A stretch of 64,000 bases of DNA. It comes from Dasypus novemcinctus (Eukaryota; Chordata; Mammalia; Cingulata; Dasypodidae). A program made the translations under genes and the position numbers. Location of the stretch: assembly GCF_030445035.2 (NCBI RefSeq), contig NC_080683.1, positions 116,545,225 to 116,609,224 of the forward strand, written 5' to 3'. Positions 1-11,599 of the stretch are shown here, piece after piece (the stretch's first letter is position 1; every line of letters starts with the position of its first letter). The notes beneath the pieces were generated by a model. It had not been told where the DNA came from, did no database searches, and was given only the letters and a program-made list of their open reading frames with translations.

Positions 1-266
1 ATCCAGGTACGCTGCTCAGATAGCCCACAGCTGTGGGCTCGCACGTCAGGCCTTAGCTGCAGAGAAGAGGACATTCAGTGTTGCATGGTGAGATAACTAA
101 TGGGCGCCCAGAGCCCAGGCTGACAGCTGCTTAAGTTTAAAGATTTTCTACATTTCGGTGTGGAGTGAAGTTCTAATGCAACCTCATCTGATCTCATTAT
201 CCACTGGACTCCTGTGAAATGCTCTTTTGCTAAAAGTAACCGCATTTTGGTGCCACTGTTTTATTC

Positions 267-806
267 TGCTAAATGCTGCCAAAGCAATATACCAGAAATG
301 AGTTGGCTTATACAACGGGGATTTAGTAACTTATGAACTTACAGTTCTGAGGCCGTGAAGTGTCCAAATGAAGGCATCATGGAGATTCTTTCTCCCTGAG
401 CTGCAGCTGTAGGTGATCAGGCACATGGTGAAATGTACTTGTCTTTACCCTCTTCTCCAGGCTTCTTGCTTTCAGTTTCTGGCTAAAGTGGCTTCCTCTC
501 AGATGCTCTGTTCCATTATTTCAGCTTCTGGCTCCCAAGACCCTCTCCCTCAGCTTCTGGGTTCCTCTCTGTTTCCTGCAGCTTTTTTTCCTATGTCTGC
601 AGATTTTTATTCCTCAGACTTTATTCCTTAGTCCTTTATAAAAGACTCAGTAAGAGGATTAAGACCTACCCTGGGTCATATAATCTAATCAAAGGCCCCT
701 AGCCAAAGTCATTTAATCGAAAGGTCCCATGTAGATGTACATGCACAGGAATGGATTAGCTTTAAGGACAGGATTTTCTGGGGTCCACAAATGTTTCAAA
801 CTGCCA
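267..806 (-). repeat. LTR retrotransposon solo LTR, xenarthran-type family 2
   Basis: Read on the minus strand it begins tggcagtttgaaacatttg and ends near a gctgatgc-like terminus. That layout resembles the LTRs at 2227, 29756 and 32197 (gcagtttg... at one end, ...ataccagaaat...gttggctt at the other). No clear target duplication was found, so the ends are approximate. Confidence 0.55.
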
Positions 807-2139
807 TAGCCACTTATGGTTCACATGTACACAGACTGTTCTTAACTCTGAAATATTGGTTCTCTTTCATTTGTAGATGGAGTTCTTCCCATTTGGTTTC
901 TTTTTAGTGAGATATATCTTTGAAACTTTTTTGTAGAACTATTTCATGACTCTAACATTTTTGCTAGTAAATAGTAAGTGGACCGTATAGGAGTTTTTCT
1001 TTTTGCTTTTCCCTTCTGTTCAGATGTGGCCTTCTTCATAAAGCCATGATGTGTCCTTGTGGGTCGCAGCCACCAGAGCCTTGGAGCAGCCCTTGCACCA
1101 GCCCCATGGACTTCTTTAGTTCTTTCTTTGGCCATGGTCCTTGAGGCTTTGTGGGCTGGGGCCTTGGCTTAATGTCACGATGATGAAGTAGAATCAGCTC
1201 CTCTGAAATACTCGCCTGATTAAAGTTTTAATTGAAATGTTGTAGTTAATGTATTTTGATAGGGAACCTCAGATCTAGATTTTTTTTTTTTCTCATATTT
1301 AACTTTGAACATTTATTGAGATGGTGTGGTTTCTGGCTATTTATGATCAAGTGTTCTACAAGTCGTTTTTGGAAATTCTTCAGTAATCATATATTCTTCA
1401 TTTAGCAGGCAGCTAGTGTTTTTCTGTTTAAACTTTATTTTTGTTAATAGAACTTCCAAATAAAAAGCAAAAACCAAACAGGCCTCCAGTCCAACCATTC
1501 GAATAAATGAGAGTTGGCACACAAGTATTTTTGAGTGAATGAGTGAAAGTTTAGCTGTTTAGGAAGTTGTTTTGCTAGCCTATAATTTCCATTTTTTAAT
1601 TCCCTCCAAGAGGGATGCACAATAAAATAATAAGCCCATTATTCCAAATTTCTACTCAGGGGAGGTTGACTTCAAAAGGATGGGAACCAGGGGGTTACAA
1701 AAAGAGCAGAGTCACTGAAAGATAGCAGATGGATGAGAGTAGGCAGCAAGTGCCTATAAAAATAAGAGAGAATAGACAGGAGAATTCCTAAACCCCTGGC
1801 CATGGAGTTCAGATTTATTCTGGCTCATGACATCCGTAGAGTATTTTTTGAAATGTGTGTTGGCAGATGAGTGGACTCTTGGCATAGGCTTTGGCTTCAG
1901 GAGTTTTCTATGTAGTTTGAGGATTTGGGGGGAAGACCAGTTTGGTCAAGGCACGTTTAAACTGTTGGAGTGTTAAACAAAGCTACCTGAAGAATCACAG
2001 ATCCCATGCTCCCATCTTCCAGATCCTTGGCATGGCCTAGAGGACAAGTTAAGGTCAGCATCTTTTAGTGTTAATAGAGAAAGTACTGGGTGAGTTGTCA
2101 CTAGAGGCTGTGCTTTGGGACTGCTATTTACCAGCCATA
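807..2139. other. PEX7 intron 8, no recognised feature
   Basis: No exon, RNA gene or confident repeat is seen. A 63-codon minus-strand open frame at 944-1135 has lysine- and arginine-rich content but matches nothing I recognise. Confidence 0.5.
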
Positions 2140-2225
2140 CCTCCCTGGTTCACCTCATTTCTTTGAGCATGTTTTCCTCATCTCTGAAAGGAGAATGGTT
2201 CTACCTGTTTTATCTATCATAGAGT
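2140..2225 (+). repeat. MIR SINE fragment
   Basis: The run caCCTCATTTCTTTGAGC...TTTTCCTCATCTCTGAAAGG...CTACCTG follows the order of the conserved MIR 3' half (cctctctgagcctcagtttcctcatctgtaaaat). It is diverged, so the call is moderate. Confidence 0.5.
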
Positions 2226-2226
2226 A

Positions 2227-3135
2227 TGTATTAGTCAGCCAAAGGGGTGCTGATGCAAAATACTGGAAATTGGTTGGTTTTATAAAGGGTATGTATTTGG
2301 GGTAGGAGCTTACAGATACCAGGCCATGAAGCATAAGTTACTTCCCCCGTCTATTTCCTTTTTTTTATTTCTCTCCCTTTCCTTCCTGCACCTGCCCCCC
2401 CCCCCGTTGTTGTCTGCTTTCTGTGTCCATTCGCTGTGTGTTCTTCTGTGTTGGGTTGTATTCTTGTCAGTGGTACCACTCCTGGTCAGGCTGCACTTTT
2501 TTTGTGCTGGGCGGTTCTCCTTACGGGTGCACTCCTTGTGCATGGGGCTCCCCCATGCAGGGGACACCCTGCATGGCACGGCACTCCTTGTGCATATCAG
2601 CACTATGCGTGGCCAGCTCACCACACGGGTCAGGAGGCCCTGGGTTTGAACCCTGGACCTCCCGTGTGGTAGGTAGACGCGCTATCCCTTGAGCCAAATC
2701 TGCTTCCCATCAAAGTCTATTTTCATGTGTTAGAGCAAGATGGCTGCTGACGTCTGCAAGGGTTTGGGCTTCCTGGGTTCCTCCCTTCCAGGGTCTTGCT
2801 TCTCTCTGGGTTTGGGTTCCTCTCTTCCCAGGGCTTCCTTCTTCCTGGGCTCAGCGTTCCTCTCTTCCTGGGGCTTTCTTCCCTTTCGTCTGTGAGCTTA
2901 CTTCCTGGGCTCCAGCTTAAGGCTTCAGCATCAAACTCCAACATCAAAAACCCTCAGCTCTTTGCCATATCTTTTATCTGTGAGTCCTCACCCCCCAAGG
3001 GGTGGGGACTCAACACCCTAATGATGTGGCCCGTTCAAAGCCCTAATCATAACTTAATCATGCCCAGGTACAGACAGATTGCAAACATAATCCAATATCT
3101 ATTTTTGGAATTCATAACCATATCAAACTGCTGCA
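2227..3135 (-). repeat. Solo LTR, xenarthran-type family 1, split by a SINE
   Basis: Plus-strand ends are tgtattagtcagcc and aactgctgca, so the element reads TG...CA on the minus strand. The 5-bp flanks are gagta (2222-2226) and gagtc (3136-3140), a 4/5 target duplication. The same family is at 29756-30431 (minus) and 32197-32763 (plus). A DAS SINE interrupts it at 2357-2708. Confidence 0.8.
2357..2708 (-). repeat. DAS-type SINE A (long form)
   Basis: tRNA-related head (gggaagcagatttggctcaa on the minus strand, ending at 2708), a B-box-like ggtttgaaccctgg, the long body and a T-rich plus-strand tail. The flanking gtctattt at 2349-2356 recurs at 2715-2722. It sits inside the LTR at 2227-3135, so it is younger than that LTR. 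Confidence 0.85.
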
Positions 3136-3474
3136 GAGTCTTTGTGATGACCAAAAACAGTATAAGGTCACGTGAAAGCACTGTGCAAACTGGAAGTCCT
3201 TCTTGCTGAGAATGGAGTAAAGTGGAAAGCTGTTGGGGGTCATCTTTATTCCTTCTCACTAGGAAGCTGGCGTGAACACTGATACTGTTCTGTGTTTTGT
3301 ATCTAGGCAATAGCCAACCACTTTATTTGCTAAGTTAATCAACTTATATAAAATAAGGGTGTTACTTTTCTTTTGAAAATCTTTGCCTGCCCTTTTCTCG
3401 CCCAAAGTTTTGCCTTCAGTGGTGGTTAGAGCTACTGTGTGTTAGTAAGTTCTTACCAGCTTGACTGTCTAGAG

Positions 3475-3631
3475 CAGTGGTTGTTTCAAAGTGGGGTCCC
3501 TGAGCAGGAGCACCTGCCACCGGGGCCTTGTTTCTCCTGTTAACAATCCTAAGCCCCTCACCAGCCCTCCTGATTTGTGCTTAACAAGCCCTCCAGTGTT
3601 TTGGATCAAAATATAAATTTGAGAACCACTG
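3475..3631 (+). mobile_element. MER5-type non-autonomous hAT-Charlie DNA transposon
   Basis: Terminal inverted repeats cagtggttgtttcaaa and tttgagaaccactg, 157 bp long, with an 8-bp target duplication gtctagag / gtctagat (7 of 8 match). The length, ends and internal ccctccagtgtttt segment match the MER5A/B family. No transposase, as expected. Orientation is nominal. Confidence 0.85.
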
Positions 3632-3685
3632 GTCTAGATCTGTGATTCTTAATTAATATTCCTACTTAATATCCCCCCACCTGGT

Positions 3686-3855
3686 CAGAGGTTCTCAACC
3701 TTGGCTGCAATATAACCACCTGGGGCTTTGAACCTCCTGGGGCTGTACCATACCTCACGCCTGTTAAATCAGAATCTCCAGGGGTGGACCTTACCCAGTA
3801 ATCGTTTTTAAGGTTTCTGAGTTGATTCCAGGGTGGTCAAGGCTAAGAACCTCTA
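3686..3855 (+). mobile_element. Second MER5-related hAT element
   Basis: It begins cagaggttctcaaccttggctgc and ends ggctaagaacctcta, with the typical atcagaatctccaggggtgg core of MER5/Charlie-type non-autonomous elements. No target duplication was confirmed; the ends are by eye. Confidence 0.65.
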
Positions 3856-6800
3856 CCCAATTGGTTTTTTTACTCTCCTCCTAATGCGCTATTGGATTAG
3901 AATAGTGCAAGCACTTAAAATTATGAAACACAACTCAAATCTTCATACATATAAGGTCAAACACTTTCCAGTCTTGTTTTTAGGAAAGATTCACAAAGAA
4001 TTAATGAATAACTTGTAAGTCTAGCACAGGAAAGGAAAAGAAAGAACTTTTAGAAATATTTTAAACATTCTACTGACTTCATCTGTTGGCTGAATTTTAA
4101 AAATGTTGGTATGGGAGGTTTCAAATTATATTTCAGTAAAGTAAAAAGTAATCTCTGCTTAATTTTTGAAATAGTTTTGATGATTTATTGAATACAGCGG
4201 TACATACTTGATTTGTTAAAGAATTGTGGAGTCAGAAGGAAGAAGCAACTCAGCCAAGACATTGTATTATAATCATTTTTTTCTCTCTCCATCTTCAATT
4301 TAAATGAAAAATGGTCCTTCATTTCTATAATATTTTTAATCACTGGAGGCCTGTCCAGTGTATTCGCTTCTCATGAGAGAGCTTAAATAGTCAGTGATTT
4401 CATCAGTTAAGAGACAAAAAGGCACCAAGGAGTATATATGCTAGATCAAAACAAACAAACATTTCCCTGAAAAATAGTGCTCCTTATATGACCATTTAAT
4501 GATATATGCAGCCTGACTTCTTCCAGAAAGAAACAGCCCGTTTGCTTGTGTGATTGGTGCATGAGGAATCTTGGGTATGTGGAATTTAGGGAGCCCTCGG
4601 TCAGACGCTGCTAGGAGAGACCCCGCTGCAGACGTGAGCGCGCTGGGAGAAGTGCCGCTTCCCTCCCGGGAGCGCACCCTTCCTGGTGGTCCTGGTGGAA
4701 ATCCGTAGGAAACCTCTGGACCTGTGTGCATCGGACAGCAGCGATCCGATTGCTGCTGGACAGTGGGAACAAGGAAAGAAATGCATATATTTCTTCGTAA
4801 TTAAAAAAGGCCATCAGTGACTTGAAAATAAATTCTGGCAGAGGCCTTTTGCTGGGCTTTGGGTTCTCTCAGTTTACTTAGCTTGTGTAATTAGCTTTGT
4901 ATTTAACTTGATAGTTTTAATAAGCTATTTTTATTTTACTGAAAATTCCTTTTTAATTCTAAATATTAATATCCATTTTTCTGATTTTCCTGGCCCCTGA
5001 TTCCCTTGAGGTTAAGAAAATCGAAGCTCCAGTTCTACCCATTTAGCAAATCCACTGCAGGCGGGGCTGGCTTCTGTGCTCCGCTCACTGTCTGGGCTCA
5101 GCCTTCACTTAGTTTCACCCGAGTCTTCCTCACCTGTCCCCTCCCTGCTGGTGCCTTGTGGTGGTTGTGGTTGATTGGCTGCTCATGCGTTGTACCCAGG
5201 ATTCCCAGTGGCTTTCAGGCAGGTGGGCCTCGTCTCCTCGGTGGCCGTGCTGCGGGAAACAGCCCTTGCGGTTTGGGCACCGTCACACACACTTTGCCTG
5301 TGACGTATTTCCGCCAGAGCTGTGGAGTGGCATAATGGCCAGGAGGGCTTTTCGGCCATTCACGAGATAAACTCTGCCCCCACCAAAGAGAATCCTTCAT
5401 GTGCGTTTCAGCTTGGTGAATTTTTTGGAAGTGTGCATGAATACTTGATAGTTTTCTGAGGTGAAATTTATCGTGCCTGTTTTCCATGCTGCCGAACGAT
5501 GTGGGGCCTTGATTGCCTGTGACTGTGTATTGGAGGACATTCCAATTTACTGTTGAATAGCGTCCCGGCCCTCCGGCGGTGCCTGCCGTCCCCACCTGAG
5601 GCTGCAGGTGCATGGCTCATTTTCGTGAGGGCAGGCCTGTCTTGTCCTCCTGGCAGCTTGGCCCTCAGCTGGCTCCAGACAACTACAGTAACAACAAAAA
5701 CTGCATTCCAGGAACTTGTCCAGAAGGTGTAAACAAATCCCCTCTGCTGTTCATTACCTTTAGAAAGTTCTACTGAAAGAAACCAATTTTTATGGTTTCC
5801 CTAAAGAATATTTAGCCCATCAGTTTTACTGAAATAAAATCTAAACCACAAATGGTCAGAGAGCGGAGTTTCTGGGTGACATCCCCTTGACTGTGGGGTG
5901 GGATGGGGTGGTGCCATTGATGTGTAAGCAGCAGCCACCGAAATAGCGTCCCCGTGTCAGCTTAGACTGGTTGAGGACACTGCTCATGACATAAGCAGAG
6001 TCTCACCTCCAGGCACTCCTGAGGCAGAGTTCCCTTTGAATGTCTCAAGAACGGCTTCGTTAGAGGCACTGAGTTTGGGGCCTATTGTGTCCCCCTTTTT
6101 TTACCTTTGGCGGCTAGAAAGCTTGGCATCTTTTGGCCCTCCCCTGACAAGCACATACAATTTCATGCAGTACATTTTTGCTTTCTGCTCTCATTGCAGT
6201 TCCAACTTATTTTCCTACCGTTTTCCCATATTTTTCTTTTTGCCATAGTAAATGCATATTTTTTAAACTATTTTGAGTGTTTTTGGGAACATAATGGTTA
6301 TCTATAAGATCATTTGCTTGTTGTTTCAAATCATGCAAAACATCCAGTGTTTTGGAAACTGAATTACAATTACATATTTACTTTTACTTATTTAACCATG
6401 GTCAAGATCCAAGAAATTAAATTTTGATACAGTTCACTCTTTCTAGACCTGAAGGAACAAATATGCAAGGACGGGGGAGACCATTATGATTTCTGAGCAA
6501 GACTACTGCCTGTTGCTTCCTTATTTTGGACAGGCAGACTTTCAAAAGTAAAATCACTCTCCCTAAATATTCTGCAGATTTCAGTAATCTGAGGAGGGAG
6601 CCGTTTATTCATAGTCTCCCTGGTGTCCACACAGCTGCTTATCCACAGCAACAGTCCTTTTCAGAACTTAATAGGGCCAACTCTGTGTTTATTAGGGAAA
6701 TAATAGCTCCAGGTTAAACAAACTGCGACTGTTGGTTCTGTGTGTTTACTCTCTTTCAAAGCAACCTGCTGACGCTTCTGTGTGTTCCATGATGTAGCTC

Positions 6801-7658
6801 ATTAGCGAGGCTGAAGGAGGGTATGACTATGATTCCAAATGTGTCATTTTTATGGGGTGTTTAGAGTCAAATAAAAAAGATGATGAGCAAATAAAGCTTT
6901 AGAAATAAAGTACTATTTTGTATATTGAAAATAGGACCAAATTCTTCTCTATACAGGGAAAATCAGAGATGTATTATGGTGAATATTATCACTCCCAGTC
7001 TTTAGAAGGTAAATAGAATACTTAATATTGGCTCAGGAAAACATATTTCTGTTTTTCTTGCCTCTTAGAAATTACTTGATGTGCAATCCATAAGAAAGGC
7101 TGTGCCTCAAAAAAAAGAGTTTTAGAATTACAGAGGTTTTCATAAGAGAACATATTATTTTCACAGAATTTTAATGCTGTTGAAATGTAAATTAAACCTA
7201 AGATCTTTTCATGTCAGTCATTGAGAAATGAAGTAGTATTTAAATTCACAAAATGTTAGAGTTCATCTAATCCGATATCTTTATTTTATAGCTGTGCATG
7301 CTTTTGGAAATCGCTACAAAAGCATACAATATCTCTCATCTCAAATGTCTTAGTGTTACATATTTTTTTTTAAAGTGTAACCAAAACTTATTAAGGTTCC
7401 ATCCTGTAAGGTATCCTAATGGGAATACAATTATCTTTTACAAGGATAGATTGATTAATAATTCCATTTTGGTGTTTTTGTTTTTTTTTTAGCATAAGAT
7501 ATACTCTTCTTTTTTTAGATGTTTTATGTATGTCAATGTTAGGGCTGTGCATTTATGAATTGGTTCAGCCTGTTTTGATAAAATCTTTGCTATACCAACT
7601 ATCTTTTTCTTATAAGTTTTCTGGTAGTTTTAGCACTTATTTTTGTTTGTATTCACAG
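3856..7658. other. PEX7 intron 8, largely unique sequence
   Basis: No recognisable exon, RNA gene or clear repeat. There is a modestly GC-rich patch at about 4590-4780. The sequence is otherwise AT-rich and ends in the branch and pyrimidine tract of the 7659 exon. Confidence 0.5.
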
Positions 7659-7758
7659 ATTCTGGAACTTTTCCCACCCTGATCCTCTTCTTGAAACAGT
7701 GGAGCATCACACTGAGTTTACCTGTGGTTTAGACTTAAGTCTCCATAGCCCTACTCAG
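7659..7758 (+). CDS. PEX7: PEX7 penultimate coding exon (human exon 9 equivalent)
   Basis: This 100-bp exon encodes part of the C-terminal WD40 repeats of PEX7, the cytosolic receptor that binds the PTS2 signal and, with the long form of PEX5, delivers thiolase, PHYH and AGPS to peroxisomes. The first base completes an arginine-type codon from the previous exon. The next 33 codons begin [17 protein letters not shown] and end in SLHSPTQ, differing from human PEX7 at only about four positions by memory. The acceptor is a T-rich tract ending attcacag and the donor is CAG|gtaatg. The exon ends in phase 0, matching the last exon at 39653. It is not in any long open frame because it is so short. 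Upstream PEX7 exons lie outside the window. Loss of PEX7 in humans causes rhizomelic chondrodysplasia punctata type 1. Confidence is high from the protein match and both splice sites. Confidence 0.96.
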
Positions 7759-8014
7759 GTAATGGACACCATCTCCTGATGTTTTTCTCCTACCCGTACG
7801 CTTTACAAATAGCCATCCGTGGTGCTGCGTGCTGCTTTTATGGACAGAATTGTTACTTAGCTCAGGGCAGAGCTAAGTTTAATCTGATCTCTGCTGAAAA
7901 CGTGAACGTTTGAACATTTGAAATGCTGGGTAGAGGAAGTACCCAGAGACATGTTATCTTTCTCCTCTTGAATACCCGACTCTTCTGAGAGAAGAAGGAA
8001 CCTCCACAGGTCTC

Positions 8015-8240
8015 GTGCTTACCGTGCCGAGGGCTCTGAGTGGAAGGGGTGACAGGAGAAAGGTGGCGTGCGGAAGGGAGAAAGGTGGCGTGCGAGAGGA
8101 CTGCGCCCAGCGGGTGGCGGGGGCAGGAGCGCGAGGGCCGAGCTCAGGGCAGCCACGAAGCAGCGGAGGCCTGGCCGGCCTTCTCAGGACGGCAGCTCCC
8201 CCTTTGAGAGGGGTCAGGGACGAAAACAGTAGAGGAGCAC
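8015..8240. other. Small CpG-rich patch in PEX7 intron 9
   Basis: A 225-bp G-rich, CpG-rich stretch in an otherwise AT-rich intron. It contains a direct repeat of gagaaaggtggcgtgcg at 8056 and about 8078. It may be a relic of a GC-rich insertion or a small regulatory patch; no coding match was recognised. Confidence 0.4.
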
Positions 8241-9040
8241 GTCTACTCTTTTAATTCTGGTTTCTTTTCATTTTAGGAATTTAAGACATAATTCTGGGTG
8301 TAAAATATTCTCATTAGCATTAGAATAATTGTCTAAAAATGGCTCCGTAGTACGTAAGAAGAAGAGAACTCCTGAAACAGTGATGAGTGAAAATGGCATT
8401 ATCTTTAATAAATACAATGTGCTTCATATGAACAAGTTCCTTTTCTGAGGAATACATTTATTATAGATGATTTTTGATAAAATAATCTTACCTGTTTTCT
8501 AAGCCTGTTAAAAGTCGCAGAGTACCTATTAAAGCATGGCAGGACCAAATGAAGAACTAAATAAATATTTTCATCTTTCTGCCTTTCTCTTACCCACACT
8601 CTTGAGTCCCAGCCCAGGGCCTCAGACCGCCCACGTCCTCCCCACCTCCGCTGCCGCAGTGCTCCTCATCCGTGTCGGAGGAGCTCCAGAGCATTTATAA
8701 ATCCACTGCAGACCCCCTCAGTAGAAAGAACCTATTAGAAGGAACTAATACGAGATTTTATGCAGGGCCATATATTTTGTTTGGAGCCTGGTATGTGCCA
8801 CCGTCTATTGTGTTAATTGATCAATTGGAGAACCAAAGTTCTGTTGGTATTAAGGAATTAGTTGCTGCTGAGAACAAATAGGAATGGAGAAGCAGAGGTG
8901 TTTAGACTCTAAGTAAGCGGTAGATGCAAAGGTATAATGCACAGTTGACTCTTCTTGAAATCTCTGCTGAATTTATTCATAGTGGAATGGAATCAGGGTT
9001 GGAAAGCAACTTTGAAATAAGAACACTGTTCCCCTCTCCC
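8241..9040. other. PEX7 intron 9, no recognised feature
   Basis: AT-rich sequence with no exon or repeat I can name. Confidence 0.5.
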
Positions 9041-9044
9041 TCTC

Positions 9045-9450
9045 ATTCATTTATTCTTTCCACAAGTATTTTTATATGCCACACATTGTACTAGGTACTG
9101 AGGATTCAGTCGGGAGCAGAAATAAACAAGGGCACTTCCTTCCTGAAGCATTTATTCCAGGGCTACATCATATAATCTCACAAACGAATGTAAACGGAGA
9201 GATGAGAGAAGTTCAATAAAGGAGACGATATTGTGCTTAAGGGTTCATAATCAGGGTAGGTATTTGGCTCGTTTAAGAGATGAGTGAATGCTTTTAAGAG
9301 GAAGTGAGGCTCATCTGAGATCTGATTAATGAGGAGGAATTACCTTTATGAAGAGGCAAAAGAAAGATCATAAATAGGCAAAGATAACTGTATCTCACAG
9401 ACCTTGTCATGGGAGGGAGCCAGGCTAGTACTTGAGACTGGAAGAGTTCT
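9045..9450 (-). repeat. L2 LINE 3' end fragment
   Basis: tcattcatttattctttccacaag... followed by a tgtactaggtactgaggattca-like motif is the reverse complement of the classic L2 3' end (gcctggcacatagtaggcgctcaataaat). It is diverged and its upstream part is hard to follow. Confidence 0.6.
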
Positions 9451-9754
9451 TTCTTGTTTATGGTAAGGTATTCAAAATTAGAATTAAGCAAATATATTTA
9501 TTTACTTGTCATATTTTAAAAAATTGAGTGTTGAGATTTCAAACTAAATTTTGATGTTTCTCCCTGTTCTTCACTGTTAGTCAATTATTCTTTATATAAT
9601 TGTTTGCTATCTTTTAGGTCATATAAATGAAGTGTTGAAGGGTTTTTATTTTTAATGCATTTTTGATTACTTAATGCATTTTTAATCTCTTAAAAGTATT
9701 ACAGAATAACTTTCTCTGTTTCCCTTAATGCTTTTTTTGGCGTTCATCGATTTA

Positions 9755-11130
9755 CTCTTTCATTCTATAAATGTTTACTGAGTCTCTACAAGAGCTGGAT
9801 GGGACTGGTAATCACAGGTAGTGTGATCAATGCTAGAGTAGAAGGAAACAAAGGATGCTTTGGGAAAATACGCATTCATGTTTTTAATAAATAGATACTA
9901 AGTGCTGGGCATCGTTCTAAGCACTAGGGGAAAAGCAGCAGACCAGGTTGGGGTTACATGTTGTTGGAGAAGTAAAAAATAAACATGTAAATATATAAGA
10001 TAATTTCCTGAAATGGTAAGTACTGTTCAGTTAGGGGGCAGTTTGAGAGAAAGTGATGGGGGAGGGGTACATTTGTTTGAATGGTGAAGCCTCTCTGAGA
10101 AAGAAATTTGAGCTGGAAACTGAATAATGAAATGGAACCAGCCAGCCAAAAATCGAAGGCAAGTCTTTTTTCACAGAGGAAGCAGCAAATGTCAAGTCCT
10201 TGAGATGGTGAGGGCCCGAGTTTGGCGTGAGAGACAGAAAGAACGTGAGTGTGACTGGGGCTTCGTGAAGGAGGGGCGAGTGGAAGGAATGGTAGGAACC
10301 CGGTAGGGGCTGATCTGGCAGGCCCTGTGTTTGCTTTTCACTAATTTGTAGTATAAAACCTCTGGAGGTCTCACAGCAGAAGAGTGATATAATCTGATTT
10401 GTGTTTTTAAAAGATCTTTCTGACTGCTGTGGAGAATAGTTTGTAATAAAGGTAGAAGCTTGGAGACCAGTTTGAAGTCTCTTGAGATAATCAAGCAAAG
10501 GATGAAGAAGGTAGCTTAAAGTAACATGTTAAAGATGGAGAGGTAGAAAGATGCAGGATATTTCAGGTTGAACCATGTGAAATTGCTGAACGTTTCATCT
10601 GGTTTCAACTAATCTTTGGAGATAATGACAACAGGATTTGCTGAGGGATTAGAAATGGGCTGTGAAAGAAACAGAAGAATCAACGAGTTTTCCTAGGATT
10701 TGGACCTAGCCACAAGGTGGACAATCATTTAATTTGCTGAGATGGTGGAAGAGGAGGTTTGGGACAGGGACAATCAATGAGTTTTGTTTACAATGTCTCC
10801 TGTTTGTCATTCAAATGGCGACATGAGGAAGGCAGTTAGATATAGGTTTCTCCAACTCAGGAGAGAGGTCAAGGGTAAAGGTACAAATTTGGGAGTTTTG
10901 ACCATATGAAAACCTGAAAGATTCTGGGGCAGGATGAAATCATCTAGAGAGAGTATGTTAATGAAGAAGAAGGTGGTAGAATTGCACCTCAAGGCACTCT
11001 TAACATCTGGAAGCCTGAAAGAGAATTCCAGTAAAGGGGCTGAGAAGGAATGGCCAGTGAGGTAAAAGGAAAACTTGGAATCTATGATGTATTGGAAGTT
11101 CAAAGAAAAAAGTGGTTCAAGAAAAAGGGA
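9755..11130 (-). repeat. L2 LINE with decayed reverse-transcriptase frame
   Basis: Translating the minus strand gives stretches that follow the L2 ORF2 order. At 10807-11160 there is FYLTGHSFS followed by a segment ending ILSLDDFI, and at 10031-10498 a frame corresponding to the RT C-terminal region. The plus strand shows the well-known L2 antisense text (ctttctgactgctgtggagaatag at about 10415, tttgctgagggattagaaatg at about 10638). Many stops and gaps mean no function. Confidence 0.8.
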
Positions 11131-11214
11131 AACACCCACATATTGATGATGGTATTGCAAAGTGTTATAGCCACCATGGAAAACAATTTGACAGTTGCTT
11201 AAAAGTTAAACACA

Positions 11215-11326
11215 GGGAACAGATGTAACTCAAGAGTTGAGTGCCTGCTTCCCACATGGGAGGTCCTAGGTTTGGTCCTCGGTGCTTCCTAAAAACAAGC
11301 AAACAAAAACAATTAAAAAACCAACT
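11215..11326 (+). repeat. DAS-type SINE B1 (short form)
   Basis: Head gggaacagatgtaactcaagagttgag, then a short body ending ggtgcttcct and an A-rich tail. It is the first of two short SINEs lying between the direct repeats aaaagttaaacaca at 11201-11214 and 11420-11433. Confidence 0.75.
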
Positions 11327-11419
11327 CAGGGGAGCCGATGTGGCTCAGTGGTTGAGTACTGCTTCCCATGTATGAGGGCTTCCTGGCCCTGGTACCTCAG
11401 TAAAAAAAAAAAAGAAAGA
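11327..11419 (+). repeat. DAS-type SINE B2 (short form)
   Basis: Head ggggagccgatgtggctcagtggttgag, truncated body, A-rich tail with gaaagaa. It adjoins B1 with no unique spacer, and the shared outer direct repeat suggests one combined insertion or an insertion into the B1 tail. Confidence 0.75.
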
Positions 11420-11599
11420 AAAAGTTAAACACAAATTTACTGTATGTCCTAGCATTTATACCCGTAGGTATCCACCCACAAGAAATGAAAAGAATGTCCA
11501 AACAAAGACTTGTACATGAATGTTCATTGCCAGAAAGTAGAAACAATCCAAGTGTCTGTCTTAAAAATTAAGGTGGAAATGAATAGAAGCTCGGTGTGG

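Larger units (their letters stand above)
11131..11560 (+). repeat. Old L1 3'-region fragment, host of two SINEs
   Basis: Sequence such as ccaccatggaaaacaatttgacagtt and tgtatgtcctagcatttatacc...tgttcattgcc is the L1 3' end text seen across placental mammals. It is interrupted by SINEs B1 and B2 at 11215-11419. Confidence 0.65.

Noticed and set aside
944-1135. Small basic protein on the minus strand (63 codons).
   Set aside because: No match recognised, no splice or promoter context, and it is within the length expected by chance; I kept it only as a note.
1-7658. An upstream PEX7 exon in the first 7.6 kb.
   Set aside because: I looked for text encoding the preceding WD40 segment ([20 protein letters not shown]-like) and did not find it; the exon is probably before the window.
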